64,000 nt of DNA from Gammaproteobacteria bacterium (GCA_029248745.1 JAQWIT010000010.1:62001-126000), one strand, 5' to 3'. Shown: positions 1-9,129, counted from the first letter of the stretch. Translations and numbers: made by a program. The notes: generated by a model not told the origin, from the letters alone.

Positions 1-198
1 TTTCGTTTAAGACAATTGAAACAGGGTTTAGAAACTGCCTTTTCACAACAAATGACGGTGACAGATGAAGCCAGTGCTATTGAATTAATGGGTTTAAGCC
101 CGATGATGGTAGAGGGGCATAGTGATAATATTAAAATCACTGTGCCAGAAGATTTAGCTTTAGCCTCTTGGTTTTTACAACAGCAAGGAGAAGCCTAA
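1..198 (+). CDS. ispD: IspD C-terminal part (2-C-methyl-D-erythritol 4-phosphate cytidylyltransferase), cut by window edge
   Basis: The reading frame is open from base 1 and ends at TAA 196-198, so only about the last 65 residues are present. The tail contains the family's C-terminal features: a T-DEASAIE segment, the [11 protein letters not shown] stretch and a P-EDLALA helix, which form the end of the cytidylyltransferase fold. IspD joins CTP to MEP in the non-mevalonate isoprenoid pathway in the cytosol. Its stop codon overlaps the ispF start (TAATG), the usual coupled ispD-ispF arrangement in gammaproteobacteria, which supports the call. The catalytic N-terminal half lies outside the window and cannot be judged. 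Confidence 0.9.
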   Translation, partial: FRLRQLKQGLETAFSQQMTVTDEASAIELMGLSPMMVEGHSDNIKITVPEDLALASWFLQQQGEA

Positions 199-674
199 TG
201 CGTATCGGACATGGTTATGATGTACATCGTTTTTGCGAAGGCGATAGCATTGTACTGGGTGGCGCTGAAATAGGGCATAGTCATGGCTTAGAGGCGCACT
301 CTGATGGGGATGTACTGATTCATGCCATCTGTGATGCTTTATTGGGTGCGGCGGGCTTATGGGATATTGGTCATCATTTCCCTGATACCGATGATGATTT
401 TAAAAATATCGATAGTCGCGTGTTGCTTCGGCGTGTCATTAAAGATCTCTACGCCCAAGGTTGGAAAGTAGCAAATATCGATAGCACAGTGATAGCACAA
501 GCACCTAAGTTGGCGCCTTTTATTCCTGATATGCGTGAGAATCTAGCATCAGATTGTGCGGTCTCTGTGTCAGCAGTGAACGTTAAGGCAACAACGACAG
601 AAACTTTAGGCTTTACAGGACGTAAAGAAGGTATTGCTGCCCATGCTGTTGCGTTATTGACTGCAGCAGACTAG
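198..674 (+). CDS. ispF: 2-C-methyl-D-erythritol 2,4-cyclodiphosphate synthase
   Basis: This 158-residue protein has the normal IspF length. I start it at ATG 198, where [12 protein letters not shown] matches the family N terminus; an in-frame start further upstream would overlap ispD by 30 bases. The zinc ligands D8, H10 and H42 are visible (GYDVH near the start, [12 protein letters not shown] later). The conserved DIGHHFPD and [11 protein letters not shown] segments of the CDP-ME2P pocket are also present. It cyclises CDP-ME 2-phosphate to MEcPP with release of CMP. The start overlaps the ispD stop by one base, so translation is probably coupled. truD follows after a 10-base gap, the common ispD-ispF-truD order. 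Confidence 0.97.
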   Translation: MRIGHGYDVHRFCEGDSIVLGGAEIGHSHGLEAHSDGDVLIHAICDALLGAAGLWDIGHHFPDTDDDFKNIDSRVLLRRVIKDLYAQGWKVANIDSTVIAQAPKLAPFIPDMRENLASDCAVSVSAVNVKATTTETLGFTGRKEGIAAHAVALLTAAD

Positions 675-684
675 GGCCTGTTCC

Positions 685-1728
685 TTGTGTGACTTTGACT
701 TCTCGGCTTTAGCCCGACTCAATACTGTTGCGGTTGACTGTTCGGCTAATATTCGCGCCAATCCCAGCCATTTTCAAGTAGATGAGCAGCTGCCGTTCGA
801 ACCTTATGGTGAAGGCGGGCATGTATTACTGAAAATTCGTAAACGCGGTGCTAATACCGATTGGTTAGCATCACAGCTAGCAGAATTTGCACAAGTGCCT
901 AAACTGGATGTGGGTTATGCGGGTTTAAAAGATCGCCATGCCATCACCACACAGTGGTTCAGTGTCAAAGTCGAAGGGGCGCAAGAACCAAATTGGACAG
1001 ACTTTGATAATGATGACGTGCAAGTCATCGAAATAGGCCGTCATAAAAAGAAACTCAAGCGCGGTGTACTTTCAGGTAACCATTTTAAGCTGCGGTTAAC
1101 CACGGTGACAGGTGATCGAACGCTTTGGGAACATCAACTCGAGCACATTTCACAATATGGCGTCCCCAATTATTTTGCTGAGCAACGTTTCGGTCGCCAG
1201 GGAAATAATCTGCATAAAGCACAGCAGTGGTTTTCTGAGGGCAAAAAGCCAAAAAAACGCCAACAGAAAAGCCTGATTTTATCAGCGGCACGGTCATGGT
1301 TATTCAACTTAGTGTTAGCGCAACGCGTGCAACTGGGCAATTGGGATCAACTTTTGCAGGGTGATGTCATGTTACTGAGTGGAACCAAAGCCAGCTTATT
1401 TAATACAGAACTTGATGACAGTGCGTTGAACCAACGTTTACAAGCGATGGATATACATCCTACCGGCCCATTATGGGGTAGAGGGGCATTGAGAAGTCAA
1501 GATGATTGCGCCATTTTGGAGCGGTCGGTGTTGTCTGAGTGGCTAGATTGGTGCGAAGGTCTAGAGAGACAGGGGTTGACACAAGCTCGACGTTCGCTTC
1601 GCCTTTATCCAGCGTCTTTTGAATGGCAGTGGGTAGAGCACGATCTAGAACTACAATTCTATTTACCGGCGGGGTGTTATGCCACGGCTGTGTTGCGTGA
1701 ATTGGCGATGGTGACGGATATAAGTTGA
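685..1728 (+). CDS. truD: tRNA pseudouridine(13) synthase TruD
   Basis: The 347-residue protein matches TruD length (about 349 in E. coli). The N-terminal domain carries NPSHFQVDE-LPFEPYGEGGH and the catalytic motif GYAGLKDRHA with the nucleophilic aspartate at D83. A TruD insertion domain and the terminal YPASFEWQW and LPAGCYATAVLREL segments follow. It isomerises U13 of tRNA-Glu in the cytosol. The only start giving full length is TTG 685, 10 bases after ispF, so initiation is non-ATG. The family normally sits in ispD-ispF-truD-surE; here truD is followed by a broken cysG instead of surE. Confidence 0.95.
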   Translation: MCDFDFSALARLNTVAVDCSANIRANPSHFQVDEQLPFEPYGEGGHVLLKIRKRGANTDWLASQLAEFAQVPKLDVGYAGLKDRHAITTQWFSVKVEGAQEPNWTDFDNDDVQVIEIGRHKKKLKRGVLSGNHFKLRLTTVTGDRTLWEHQLEHISQYGVPNYFAEQRFGRQGNNLHKAQQWFSEGKKPKKRQQKSLILSAARSWLFNLVLAQRVQLGNWDQLLQGDVMLLSGTKASLFNTELDDSALNQRLQAMDIHPTGPLWGRGALRSQDDCAILERSVLSEWLDWCEGLERQGLTQARRSLRLYPASFEWQWVEHDLELQFYLPAGCYATAVLRELAMVTDIS

Positions 1729-1765
1729 GGGGTTGACCAGAGCCATCTCAACAGATGGCATTTGG

Positions 1766-3169
1766 ATGGATAATTTACCGATATTTTTAGATTTAAAAGA
1801 CAAATCTTGCCTTGTAGTTGGCGGAGGAGTAGTTGCAGCACGGAAAATGAGTTTACTCTGTCGTGTGAAGGCCAAAATTACGGTGGTTTCTCCTGCGTTA
1901 TCAGTAACGATGAGAATACGTGTGGGCGCAGGAGAGGTCAATTGGTTGGCCACATCGTTTTCAACTGAACTTGTGATGAACTTTGTCTTAGCCATTGCCG
2001 CTACCGGTGATGATGACGTGAATTATCAGGTTTATCAGCATGCTAAAGCCAACAATATCTTGGTTAATGTTACGGATAACCCACCGTTATGTGATTTTAT
2101 TTTGCCTTCTATTCTAGAACGTTCCCCAATCGTTGTAGCTGTATCGAGTGGTGGCGAGTCACCTATTCTCGCCAGACAACTTCGTGCATGCTTAGAAACC
2201 TTAATTCCGCCAAGCTATGGTCGCTTGGGTGCGCTGGTTGGACGATACCGTGATGCTGTCAAAACAAAATTTTCGACGCTTGGGATGCGACGTCGTTTTT
2301 GGGAATCGATTCTACAAGGACCTGTGGCTGATCATGTGTTGGCCGGGTGAGATGATTTAGGTGAACAGACATTGCAGGCTGCGATAGAGCAAAACGATCA
2401 TGAGGCATTGACGTCAGGCGAAGCATATTTAGTGGGAGCGGGTCCAGGCGACCCTGAGCTACTGACATTTAAAGTGTTACGTTTGATGTAGCAAGCCGAC
2501 ATTGTGTTTTATGATCGCTCAGTGAGCAAGGAAGTATTGGACTTGGAAGGCGCGAGGTCGATATGGTTTATGTCGGCAAGCAGCGTACTTGGCATGCTGT
2601 TAGGCAAGATGAAATTAATCAGCTATTGTTCAAAGAGGCCAAACAAGGCAAATGGATGTTACGTTTGAAAGGGAGCGATCCGTTTATCTTTGGCCGAGGC
2701 GGTAAAGAGATTGCGACTTTGGCAGCTGAGCAGGTTCCATTTCAAGTTATGCCGTACGTGACTGAGGCATCAGGGTGTGCCAGCTATGCCGGTATCCCAT
2801 TAATGTATCGTGATTATTCTCAGAGTTGTAAGTTTGTCACTGGGCAGTTGAAAGGTGGTGAGTTAGATTTGAATTGGGCGAGCTTTGTACAAACGAGACA
2901 AACGGTTGTGGTGTATATGGGCTTGGCAGGTTTACCTATGTTAAGTCAGCAATTACAAGCGCATGGCATGGCAGCAGATATGCCCGCGGCATTGATTCAA
3001 CAAGGGACTACTGGGAGACAAAGAGTATGGGTGAGTACCATTGCTGATTTACCTGCTTTAGCCGAGCGAAAAAAAGCTTGTAGCGCCGACCTTAGTCATT
3101 ATCGGTGATGTGGTGAAATTGCATGATTCTTTGGCGTGGTTTCATCCAGATTACGACAAACTAGCATAG
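1766..3169 (+). pseudogene. cysG: Broken siroheme synthase (precorrin-2 dehydrogenase/ferrochelatase plus uroporphyrinogen-III methyltransferase)
   Basis: Reading across frames recovers an almost full-length two-domain CysG of about 465 codons. ATG 1766 gives MDNLPIFLDLKDKSCLVVGGG, the family start. The N-terminal dehydrogenase domain runs to TGA 2348-2350, then continues in frame ([25 protein letters not shown]) to a TAG at about 2489. A frameshift near 2560 moves to the frame reading VYVGK and LRLKGSDPFIFGRGG, which are methyltransferase motifs. A second frameshift near 3075 leads to VAPTLVIIGDVVKLH and the stop at 3167-3169. Two nonsense codons and two shifts make the product dead. Some conserved residues are also altered (GGGVVA where GGGDVA is usual). 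In nitrate-assimilating relatives cysG commonly lies beside nirB, and a nirB remnant lies 1.9 kb away. Confidence 0.93.
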
Positions 3170-3185
3170 AGAAACATAGGTAGTC

Positions 3186-4028
3186 TTATTTAAAGCGCAT
3201 GGAGAGATCGATCGCTTTAATATCCTTGGTTAAGGCACCGATTGAAATACGATCCACGCCAGTTTCAGCAATGGCTCTGACCGTCGTCAGGTTCACATTA
3301 CCGGAGGCTTCTAATAGTGCTTGGCCTTGATTGCGTTCAACGGCTTGATTAAGCATGGCAATATCAAAATTATCGAGCAGGATAATATCAGCCTGTCCAG
3401 CTAGCGCTTGATCCATTTCTCCAAAGTTTTCGGCTTCAACTTCAATGGTAACGCCTGGGTGTAAGGCCCTGGCTTGAGTAATAGCAGCTGCGATAGAGCC
3501 TGCGGCATTGATATGATTTTCTTTGATTAAAATACCGTCATAAAGTCCAATACGGTGGTTATGACAGTCGCCACAACGAACGGCATATTTTTGAGCAAGA
3601 CGAAAACCGGGGATGGTTTTTCGCGTGTCTAGTACTTTGACCTCAATGCCTGCAACTTGAGCTGCATAAACGCTACTGAGTGTGGCAGTGGCAGATAACG
3701 TTTGTAGGTAATTCATTGCTGTACGTTCACCGGTTAATAACGAACGAGCTGGGCCGTTAAGGGTACAAATAAGATTATCAGCTTCTAGCTGATCACCATC
3801 GTTAAAGTGCCATGTAATGCTGATGATTGGGTCGACTTGCTTAAAGACTTCCATCACCCAGTCTTGCCCGCACAGGGTAGCAGGCTCACGGTTTAAAATC
3901 GTGGCGGTGGCAATGCTGTCAGCAGGAATAAGATCGGCGGTTAAATCTTGTTGACCGATGTCTTCTGCTAATGCTAATTTGACTTGTGAAGTAATATCGT
4001 CAGACGGAATGGTATTTCTCAAGGTCAT
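3186..4028 (-). CDS. nadC: Nicotinate-nucleotide pyrophosphorylase (quinolinate phosphoribosyltransferase)
   Basis: This 280-residue protein has typical NadC length. The N-terminal part has AEDIGQQDLTADLIP and GERTAMNYLQTLSATAT, and the barrel has VLDTRKTIPGFRLAQKYAVRCGDC with the substrate-binding Arg and Lys residues. IKENHI, IEVEAENF and ILLDNFD follow, and the end SGNVN-TTVRAIAETGVDRISIGALTK is canonical. It converts quinolinate and PRPP to nicotinate mononucleotide in de novo NAD synthesis. It is divergent from ampD, the usual gammaproteobacterial arrangement, with about 106 bases between the starts for both promoters. Nothing looks damaged, in contrast to cysG, which converges on it 16 bases away. 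Confidence 0.97.
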   Translation of the reverse strand: MTLRNTIPSDDITSQVKLALAEDIGQQDLTADLIPADSIATATILNREPATLCGQDWVMEVFKQVDPIISITWHFNDGDQLEADNLICTLNGPARSLLTGERTAMNYLQTLSATATLSSVYAAQVAGIEVKVLDTRKTIPGFRLAQKYAVRCGDCHNHRIGLYDGILIKENHINAAGSIAAAITQARALHPGVTIEVEAENFGEMDQALAGQADIILLDNFDIAMLNQAVERNQGQALLEASGNVNLTTVRAIAETGVDRISIGALTKDIKAIDLSMRFK

Positions 4029-4134
4029 GGCAACGTCGTTAGAATCAAAATAGAAAAGAGTACCGCTTGAACCGACAATTTTCTATCTTTTTTTATGACA
4101 AACCAGCATCAAGTTAGGGTGAGAGGACTCGTGC

Positions 4135-4686
4135 ATGCACATTGAGCAACAAACAGGCTTACTACAAGACGTGGTGTATCGCTGTTCACCTAATCAGGAC
4201 GCACGCCCGGATTTATCTGATATCACGGGTATCGTGATTCACAATATCAGCTTACCACCAGGTGAATTTGGGGGCGGTTGGATCGATGATTTGTTTATGA
4301 ATCAGCTTGACCCAACAGCGCATCCTTATTTTCAAACCATAGCGGACTTGACTGTTTCTGCTCATGTGTTGATTCGACGTAATGGTGAGGTGATGCAATA
4401 TGTGCCTTTTCATCAACGTGCTTGGCATGCCGGTGCCTCTAACTTGGATGGCAGAGAGCGCTGTAATGACTTCACGATTGGAATAGAGCTAGAAGGCTCT
4501 GATGACCAGTATTATGAGTTAGTGCAATATGAGAAATTGGCTGGGGTTGTGGCCAGTTTGTGTGAATGTTATCCCGAGTTAAATACCCAACAGATCAAAG
4601 GTCACTCTGATATTTCACCTGGTAGGAAAACAGATCCGGGTGCCTACTTTGATTGGGAAAAACTATATACTTTGCTTCGGGAATAA
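4135..4686 (+). CDS. ampD: 1,6-anhydro-N-acetylmuramyl-L-alanine amidase AmpD
   Basis: The 183-residue protein has the length of cytosolic AmpD and no signal peptide. The zinc ligands of the amidase_2 fold are visible: H36 in GIVIHNISLPP, then H157 and D167 in GHSDISPGRKTDPG. The substrate-side segment SAHVLIRRNGEVMQYVPF and RAWHAGASNLDGRERCND are typical. It cleaves the amide bond of anhydroMurNAc peptides during murein recycling, and so influences AmpR-type signalling where that exists. ATG 4135 is chosen for fit to the family N terminus and for the GAGAGG stretch just upstream. It is divergent from nadC. Confidence 0.96.
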   Translation: MHIEQQTGLLQDVVYRCSPNQDARPDLSDITGIVIHNISLPPGEFGGGWIDDLFMNQLDPTAHPYFQTIADLTVSAHVLIRRNGEVMQYVPFHQRAWHAGASNLDGRERCNDFTIGIELEGSDDQYYELVQYEKLAGVVASLCECYPELNTQQIKGHSDISPGRKTDPGAYFDWEKLYTLLRE

Positions 4687-5068
4687 GCTTCTTTCTGGTG
4701 AAATTTTCATTAAAAATGAAGCTCTAGTTAAGGTTTTTGAATAAAGTACGATGTAACAAGTTCTTTAAAAGGATAATAAAAACAGCTGTTTTTGTTCCTT
4801 CGCCACTTATTCTAACAGACTGTTTTTAGCTTCTTCATGAGACGTTACCCGAACAACTGCTTCTGGCACAAAGCAGTAAATTAGCTATCTATAAGTTAGT
4901 TTTTTAATTTTTGTCTGCACCAACATATTTTCTAACTGCACCCCCTTGGTTTTTTAAATTTCTCAATGCTTGATTATATATTTCAATAATCATTTAATTT
5001 CAGTGGTTTATAAAGTAGGCATGATGCCTGTAATAGCTTGCCTTATACGTTTTTGCAATAAGGCATGC
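4687..5068. other. Gene-free AT-rich stretch between ampD and the nirB remnant
   Basis: No reading frame here resembles a protein on either strand. What can be seen is a TTCATT/AATGAA hairpin at 4706-4720 without a following T run, a 14-base palindrome centred on CAGCTG near 4784, and a direct repeat of CTGCACC at roughly 4914 and 4937, upstream of the nirB remnant. I looked for a sigma-54 -24/-12 pair, as expected for a nitrogen-regulated nir operon, and did not find a convincing one. The stretch may be the decayed regulatory region of the former nir operon. Confidence 0.4.
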
Positions 5069-5432
5069 ATGAGTAAGAAAAAAACATTGGTCGTGATTGG
5101 TAATGGGATGGTGGGCCAGTACTTTTTTGCGACTTTGATGGATAGTCCATTAAAAGACAATTTTGAGGTGGTGACCTTTTGTGAGGAACGCATCGCTGTT
5201 TATGACCGTATTCATTTAAGTGAATATTTTTCTGGTAAGACGGCTGATGATTTATCGTTAGTTGAGGAAGTTTTTTTTCGAGAATAAGGCTATCACTATC
5301 CACATGGGTGGTAAGGCTACCTCGATTGATAATGAACTCAAGACGGTGACCTCTGAGAAAGGGGTAGTGGTGAGTTACGATAAGTTAGTGATAGCGACGG
5401 GTTGCAATGCCTTTGTACAGCCTATTACTGGT
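5069..5432 (+). pseudogene. nirB: Remnant of the assimilatory nitrite reductase large subunit (N-terminal FAD domain only)
   Basis: From ATG 5069 the frame reads MSKKKTLVVIGNGMVGQ, then YDRIHLSEYFSGKTADDLSL, the unmistakable start of NirB with its FAD-binding GNGMVG motif. An eight-T run near 5271-5278 has gained one base. Shifting frame there recovers ENKAITIHMGGKATSID, VSYDKLVIATGCNAF and PITG. NirB similarity stops at about base 5432, roughly residue 120 of a protein that normally has about 850. The siroheme/[4Fe-4S] half, nirD and any nitrate reductase are absent. The sequence then runs directly into an EAL-domain remnant on the same strand, so a deletion has joined the two. Confidence 0.88.
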
Positions 5433-6111
5433 CTTTCTAATTTTGAACGTACTTGGGATTTAGAGCAAGATGTTGTTAAATCAGACAAAAGTTTGATTTC
5501 ACGTGCTGCAACTAGTTCCAAAGGGAACGAATATTCTTAGGTATGGTTTCTCTCATTCATGAAACAGGGTGTTTGGTCATCATTGAATATGCCTAGACTA
5601 AAGCTGAGGCCCAGATAGCCATTGATATCGTGGCAGATATGGTGCAAGGGTTTTATTTTTCAAATCCCGAATCAGACATTAATTTTAACCCTGAATTAGA
5701 TACAATCTTAAGTAACCTTATATTGATACAGAGAGCAGAATCTAAAAAGCAGACAAGGCAATTAGATCATTACTTTTATCAGTTTAATGATGTGTATAAA
5801 GAGGCAATTGAAGCTTTCATCAATGGCGGAGATTTATCTCGATCGGCTGAGATAATCTTTTCAGAAGAGCGGGCGATAAGGTGTTTCTTATTGGATGAAG
5901 CAGGGTATCTAATAGGTAGTTCTATTCATGCTGCATCCTATAAATAAGAACTTGATATGCGAGTCTTACCCTTAATGTCTGGAAAAATGCTTCTTGGTCT
6001 CATAAATATTATCACTTGCGAGCTGTTAATCAGCCTGAGAAATCGCAAGTAACTAGACCTTATTTGTCCGTTGCGGGACTATATATGTACTACTGTGTCT
6101 ATAGCGATTGA
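5433..6111 (+). pseudogene. 3' remnant of an EAL-domain (c-di-GMP phosphodiesterase type) protein
   Basis: Pieces in several frames line up with the end of an EAL domain plus its C-terminal sensor-like domain. The frame joined to nirB gives WDLEQDVVKSDKSLIS, like the DxVKxDxSLI helix. From about 5516 another frame gives FLGMVSLIHETGCLVIIEYA, then TAG 5594-5596 where the Glu of the usual E-G-V-E-T type motif would stand. TKAEAQIAID and ADMVQGFYFSNP follow, the classic end of an EAL barrel. The frame 5630-5947 continues to FLLDEAGYLIGSS. A last shift gives NASWSHKYYHLRAV and TRPYLSVAGLYMY, ending at TGA 6109-6111. The 5' part, including the EAL signature itself, is missing. The left boundary is approximate. 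Confidence 0.75.
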
Positions 6112-6220
6112 AGTAAACAATAAGTTTTTTTTGTTTTGTTGTGATTTATATCGGCTTGACGATTGAAAATCTGGTGCTAGTCAGTCGAATATCGGGAAAA
6201 GATGATTAGGAATTAAACAA

Positions 6221-6254
6221 AAAAGCCATGGGGCATAGTGCACCATGGCTTTTT
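6221..6254 (-). terminator. Rho-independent terminator of the FKBP gene (works in both directions)
   Basis: A perfect 11-base stem, AAAAGCCATGG paired with CCATGGCTTTT around a 12-base loop, is followed on the minus strand by a T-rich run. It starts 15 bases after the stop codon of the FKBP-type isomerase. Confidence 0.85.
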
Positions 6255-6268
6255 GTCTGTATAGCGTT

Positions 6269-6943
6269 TTATTTAGAGATAGAGACTAATTCAATATCAA
6301 ACATCAATGTTTCGTTTGGCCCAATGACATTACCGATACCACGATCGCCATAAGCTAAATTAGCAGGGATGACGAGTTGCCATTTAGCACCTTCTTTCAT
6401 CATAGGTAGTGCTTCTTGCCAGCCTTTAATGACACCGGAAACAGGGAATGTGGCGGGTTCACCTCTATCATGAGAGCTATCGAAAACAGTACCGTCTAAT
6501 AATTTACCCGTGTAATGGGCGACGACTTTATCTTCAGAGGTGGGTGATTTGCCTTCACCAGCTTCAATGATTTTGTATTGTAGGCCTGTTGCTGTGACAA
6601 CGACACCGTCTTCTTTAGCATTCTTAGCTAAGAAGTCGTTGGCTTCTTGTTGTTTCTTAGCAGCAGTTTCGGCCATGGCAGATTGTTTTTCCTGCTGGTA
6701 ATCTTGCACTAGCTTTTGGGCTGTTGCTTGATCAATTTTAGGTTTATTGCCTTCCATCATATCTTTGATACCCGCTGTAAAAGCATCCATTTCAATTTCG
6801 ACACCTTCAGCCTTTAGACCTTGACCTACTTGTACACCAAAGATGTAACTCAGTTTTTGTTTGTCCGTATCCATATCTGCAGCACTGACAAGTACTGGGG
6901 CTGAAAAAAGTAATGGCAAAATCGCAAGCGTTTTAAGTTTCAT
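6269..6943 (-). CDS. Periplasmic FKBP-type peptidyl-prolyl cis-trans isomerase (FkpA/Mip-like)
   Basis: The 224-residue protein begins with a signal peptide (MKLKTLAILPLLF, cleavage after VSAA around residue 22). An N-terminal helical dimerisation region of the Mip/FkpA kind follows (QKLSYIFGVQVGQGLKAEG, then a long Gln/Lys/Glu-rich helix at about 75-105). The C-terminal FKBP domain (about 115-224) has VVAHYTGKLLDGTVFDSSHDRG, FPVSGVIKGWQEALPMMKEG and AYGDRGIGNVIGPNETLMFDIELV, containing the usual active-site aromatic and Asp residues. It catalyses proline isomerisation and acts as a chaperone for exported proteins. It has its own terminator and a SD-like GCCTCTC/GAGAG region upstream of ATG. 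FklB, FkpA and Mip cannot be separated by eye. Confidence 0.92.
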   Translation of the reverse strand: MKLKTLAILPLLFSAPVLVSAADMDTDKQKLSYIFGVQVGQGLKAEGVEIEMDAFTAGIKDMMEGNKPKIDQATAQKLVQDYQQEKQSAMAETAAKKQQEANDFLAKNAKEDGVVVTATGLQYKIIEAGEGKSPTSEDKVVAHYTGKLLDGTVFDSSHDRGEPATFPVSGVIKGWQEALPMMKEGAKWQLVIPANLAYGDRGIGNVIGPNETLMFDIELVSISK

Positions 6944-7060
6944 ATGAGAGGCTTCCCTAAATGTTGTGTAAGTTAAATGTTTAATAAAGAATGTGTTGCC
7001 TTAGTCAGGCCACACTGCGAATAGTTCACGGTGGTTATTCTCTCATAATCTGTGTGACAA

Positions 7061-7085
7061 ATAACCCTGTGACAAGCTTGGTTAT
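7061..7085. promoter_or_regulatory. Candidate IscR/Rrf2-type operator overlapping the suf promoter
   Basis: A 25-base inverted repeat reads ATAACC-N13-GGTTAT and overlaps the -35 element of the promoter in front of the Rrf2 regulator. Its AT-rich CC...GG layout resembles E. coli IscR type-2 sites. Autoregulation of suf operons by an Rrf2 protein is common in this group. Binding is inferred; only the repeat is seen. Confidence 0.45.
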
Positions 7086-7106
7086 TTGCTTAATTGGTAC
7101 TATAAT
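7078..7106 (+). promoter_or_regulatory. Sigma-70 promoter of the suf operon
   Basis: A -35 element TTGGTT (7078-7083) and a perfect -10 TATAAT (7101-7106) are separated by 17 bases. They lie 24 bases before ATG 7130, which also has a good AGGAGGG ribosome-binding site. Confidence 0.75.
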
Positions 7107-7129
7107 GGTCTTAATTAGGAGGGCGTGAC

Positions 7130-7624
7130 ATGTTACGCATGGGAAAATTGACAGATTATGGCATCGTTTTGATGAGTTATCTTGCTGAGAATACTGATTC
7201 ACAGCATAATGCGCAGATGTTGGCTGAAGCAGTTCGTGTGCCGCTACCAACGGTTAGAAAAGTGATGAAATTGTTATCACATGGTGGTTTGTTGAACTCT
7301 GAGCGTGGTGCACATGGCGGCTATACCCTAGCTAAAGCGGCCTGTGAAATTTCTATTGCTGAGGTGATTGCGGCAATTGAAGGGCCAATTGCATTAACTG
7401 AATGTGTAAGCAGTGAAAGTCATTGTGACCAAGAAGTACATTGTGTCGTACAGACTAATTGGGAACGTATTAATAGTGCTGTCTATCACGCATTAGATGA
7501 AGTGAAGTTGTCTGATATGTTAGTCCATAAGACCCATGTTAACGGTGTGAGCCCAATCCATTTTTATCGCTCTGTGCCTCAGAGTGACTTAGCAATAAAA
7601 CAGGGTGGTGAGATCCATGGCTGA
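7130..7624 (+). CDS. Rrf2/IscR-family regulator of the SUF operon
   Basis: The 164-residue protein has the Rrf2 winged helix at the N terminus ([43 protein letters not shown]). A three-cysteine Fe-S ligand patch follows at C92, C99 and C105, with the same spacing region as IscR C92/C98/C104. It is the first gene of the operon and overlaps sufB by 8 bases if sufB starts at 7617. By family analogy it senses Fe-S status and represses suf transcription when its cluster is loaded; this is inference from the cysteines and position. The C-terminal tail after about residue 135 is not conserved with IscR and resembles the suf-linked branch of the family. Confidence 0.93.
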   Translation: MLRMGKLTDYGIVLMSYLAENTDSQHNAQMLAEAVRVPLPTVRKVMKLLSHGGLLNSERGAHGGYTLAKAACEISIAEVIAAIEGPIALTECVSSESHCDQEVHCVVQTNWERINSAVYHALDEVKLSDMLVHKTHVNGVSPIHFYRSVPQSDLAIKQGGEIHG

Positions 7625-9065
7625 ACAAAAACAGCAAATAGAAGAGTTTGTTCCGAATGAGTATTCGGCTGGTTTTGTTACGGATATTGAGTCGGAAAGT
7701 TTACCGGTAGGTTTAAGTGAAGATATTGTTCGTCAGATTTCAAAAATTAAGGGTGAACCTGAGTTTTTATTAGAGTGGCGTTTAGAAGCATATCGTCATT
7801 GGTTGACGTTAGAAACACCTGAATGGGCTCATGTCAATTATCCTGAAATTGATTATCAGGAAATTAGTTATTACTCTGCCCCGAAAGATAAAAAAGATGG
7901 ACCGAAGAGTTTGGATGAAGTCGATCCAGAGTTATTACGGACCTATGAGAAGCTGGGTGTACCACTTGAAGAACGGGCACGTTTGGCCGGTGTGGCAGTC
8001 GATGCGGTGTTTGACAGTGTCTCTGTTGCTAATACATTCCAAGACAAGCTCGCGGAAGAAGGCATTTTGTTTATGCCTTTTTCGAAAGCGGTGAAAGAGC
8101 ATCCTGAGCTGTTGAAAAAGTATCTTGGTAGCGTTGTGTCTTATCGTGATAATTACTATGCGGCACTCAATTCAGCGGTGTTCAGTGATGGTTCTTTTGT
8201 TTATATTCCAAAAGGTGTTCGCTGCCCGATGGAATTATCAACTTATTTCAGAATTAACGCTGCCAATACCGGTCAGTTTGAACGCACCTTAATCATTGCT
8301 GATGATGATGCTTATGTGAGTTACTTAGAAGGGTGTACCGCGCCGATGCGTGATGAAAATCAATTGCATGCTGCGGTGGTTGAGTTAGTTGCGATGGAAC
8401 GTGCTGAAATTAAGTACTCAACCGTTCAAAACTGGTATCCCGGCGATGAAAATGGCGTTGGTGGTATTTATAATTTTGTGACGAAACGCGCAGCTTGTCG
8501 TGGTGAAAGTTCTAAAGTGTCGTGGACACAGGTTGAAACGGGTTCTGCTATTACTTGGAAGTATCCGAGCGTGATTTTGCAGGGTGATAATTCGATTGGT
8601 GAGTTTTATTCAGTCGCAGTAACTAACAATCTGCAACAGGCTGATACTGGCACAAAAATGATCCACTTAGGCAAAAATACCAGTTCTACGATTATTTCGA
8701 AGGGTATTTCAGCTGGTCGATCATCGAATGCTTATCGTGGTTTGGTTCGGGTTGGTCCGAATGCTGAGAATGCACGTAATTACACAGAATGTGATTCCTT
8801 GTTGATGGGCGATACGTGTGCTGCACATACTTTCCCGTATATCGAAGTGAAAAATCCGTCTGCCCAAGTTGAGCATGAAGCCTCAACGTCGAAAATCAGT
8901 GAAGATCAGCTGTTTTATTGTAAACAGCGTGGCATGGATACTGAAGATGCTGTATCGATGATTGTGAATGGCTTCTGTAAGGAAGTAATTCATCAGTTGC
9001 CGATGGAATTTGCTGTTGAAGCACAGAATTTATTGGGCTTGTCATTAGAAGGCTCTGTTGGTTGA
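7617..9065 (+). CDS. sufB: Fe-S cluster assembly scaffold SufB
   Basis: The protein is 482 residues from ATG 7617; an in-frame GTG at 7605 would add four residues, but the ATG has a GGTGAG-type site and matches the family start. The N-terminal helical part has [19 protein letters not shown]. The beta-helix core has [44 protein letters not shown] and [18 protein letters not shown]. The C-terminal part has [22 protein letters not shown] and [21 protein letters not shown], including the conserved cysteine and the Glu/His interface used with SufD. It builds Fe-S clusters in the cytosol with SufC and SufD. It is second in the suf operon. Confidence 0.97.
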   Translation: MAEQKQQIEEFVPNEYSAGFVTDIESESLPVGLSEDIVRQISKIKGEPEFLLEWRLEAYRHWLTLETPEWAHVNYPEIDYQEISYYSAPKDKKDGPKSLDEVDPELLRTYEKLGVPLEERARLAGVAVDAVFDSVSVANTFQDKLAEEGILFMPFSKAVKEHPELLKKYLGSVVSYRDNYYAALNSAVFSDGSFVYIPKGVRCPMELSTYFRINAANTGQFERTLIIADDDAYVSYLEGCTAPMRDENQLHAAVVELVAMERAEIKYSTVQNWYPGDENGVGGIYNFVTKRAACRGESSKVSWTQVETGSAITWKYPSVILQGDNSIGEFYSVAVTNNLQQADTGTKMIHLGKNTSSTIISKGISAGRSSNAYRGLVRVGPNAENARNYTECDSLLMGDTCAAHTFPYIEVKNPSAQVEHEASTSKISEDQLFYCKQRGMDTEDAVSMIVNGFCKEVIHQLPMEFAVEAQNLLGLSLEGSVG

Positions 9066-9129
9066 TTTGTTGCCGTTGGTTTACTAACGGATATAGCAAT
9101 AACCGAACTTTATTTTAAAGAGATTGAAG

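Noticed and set aside
1766-3169. Assembly or sequencing error as the explanation for the broken frames
   Set aside because: Homopolymer slips could explain single shifts (nirB T run, fadL A run), but several loci also carry in-frame substitution stops, internal deletions and altered conserved residues, while long genes next to them are free of shifts. Reads would settle it.
4777-4795. AAAACAGCTGTTTT palindrome as a terminator of ampD
   Set aside because: It lacks a loop and lies more than 90 bases after the stop; a simple palindrome is more likely a protein site or chance.
4687-5068. Sigma-54 promoter for nirB (TGGCAC near 4864)
   Set aside because: The matching -12 GC element at the right spacing is missing; the match is to half a site only.
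5630-5947. Independent 105-residue protein
   Set aside because: Its sequence joins upstream and downstream pieces in other frames to form the end of an EAL-domain protein, so it is part of a pseudogene.
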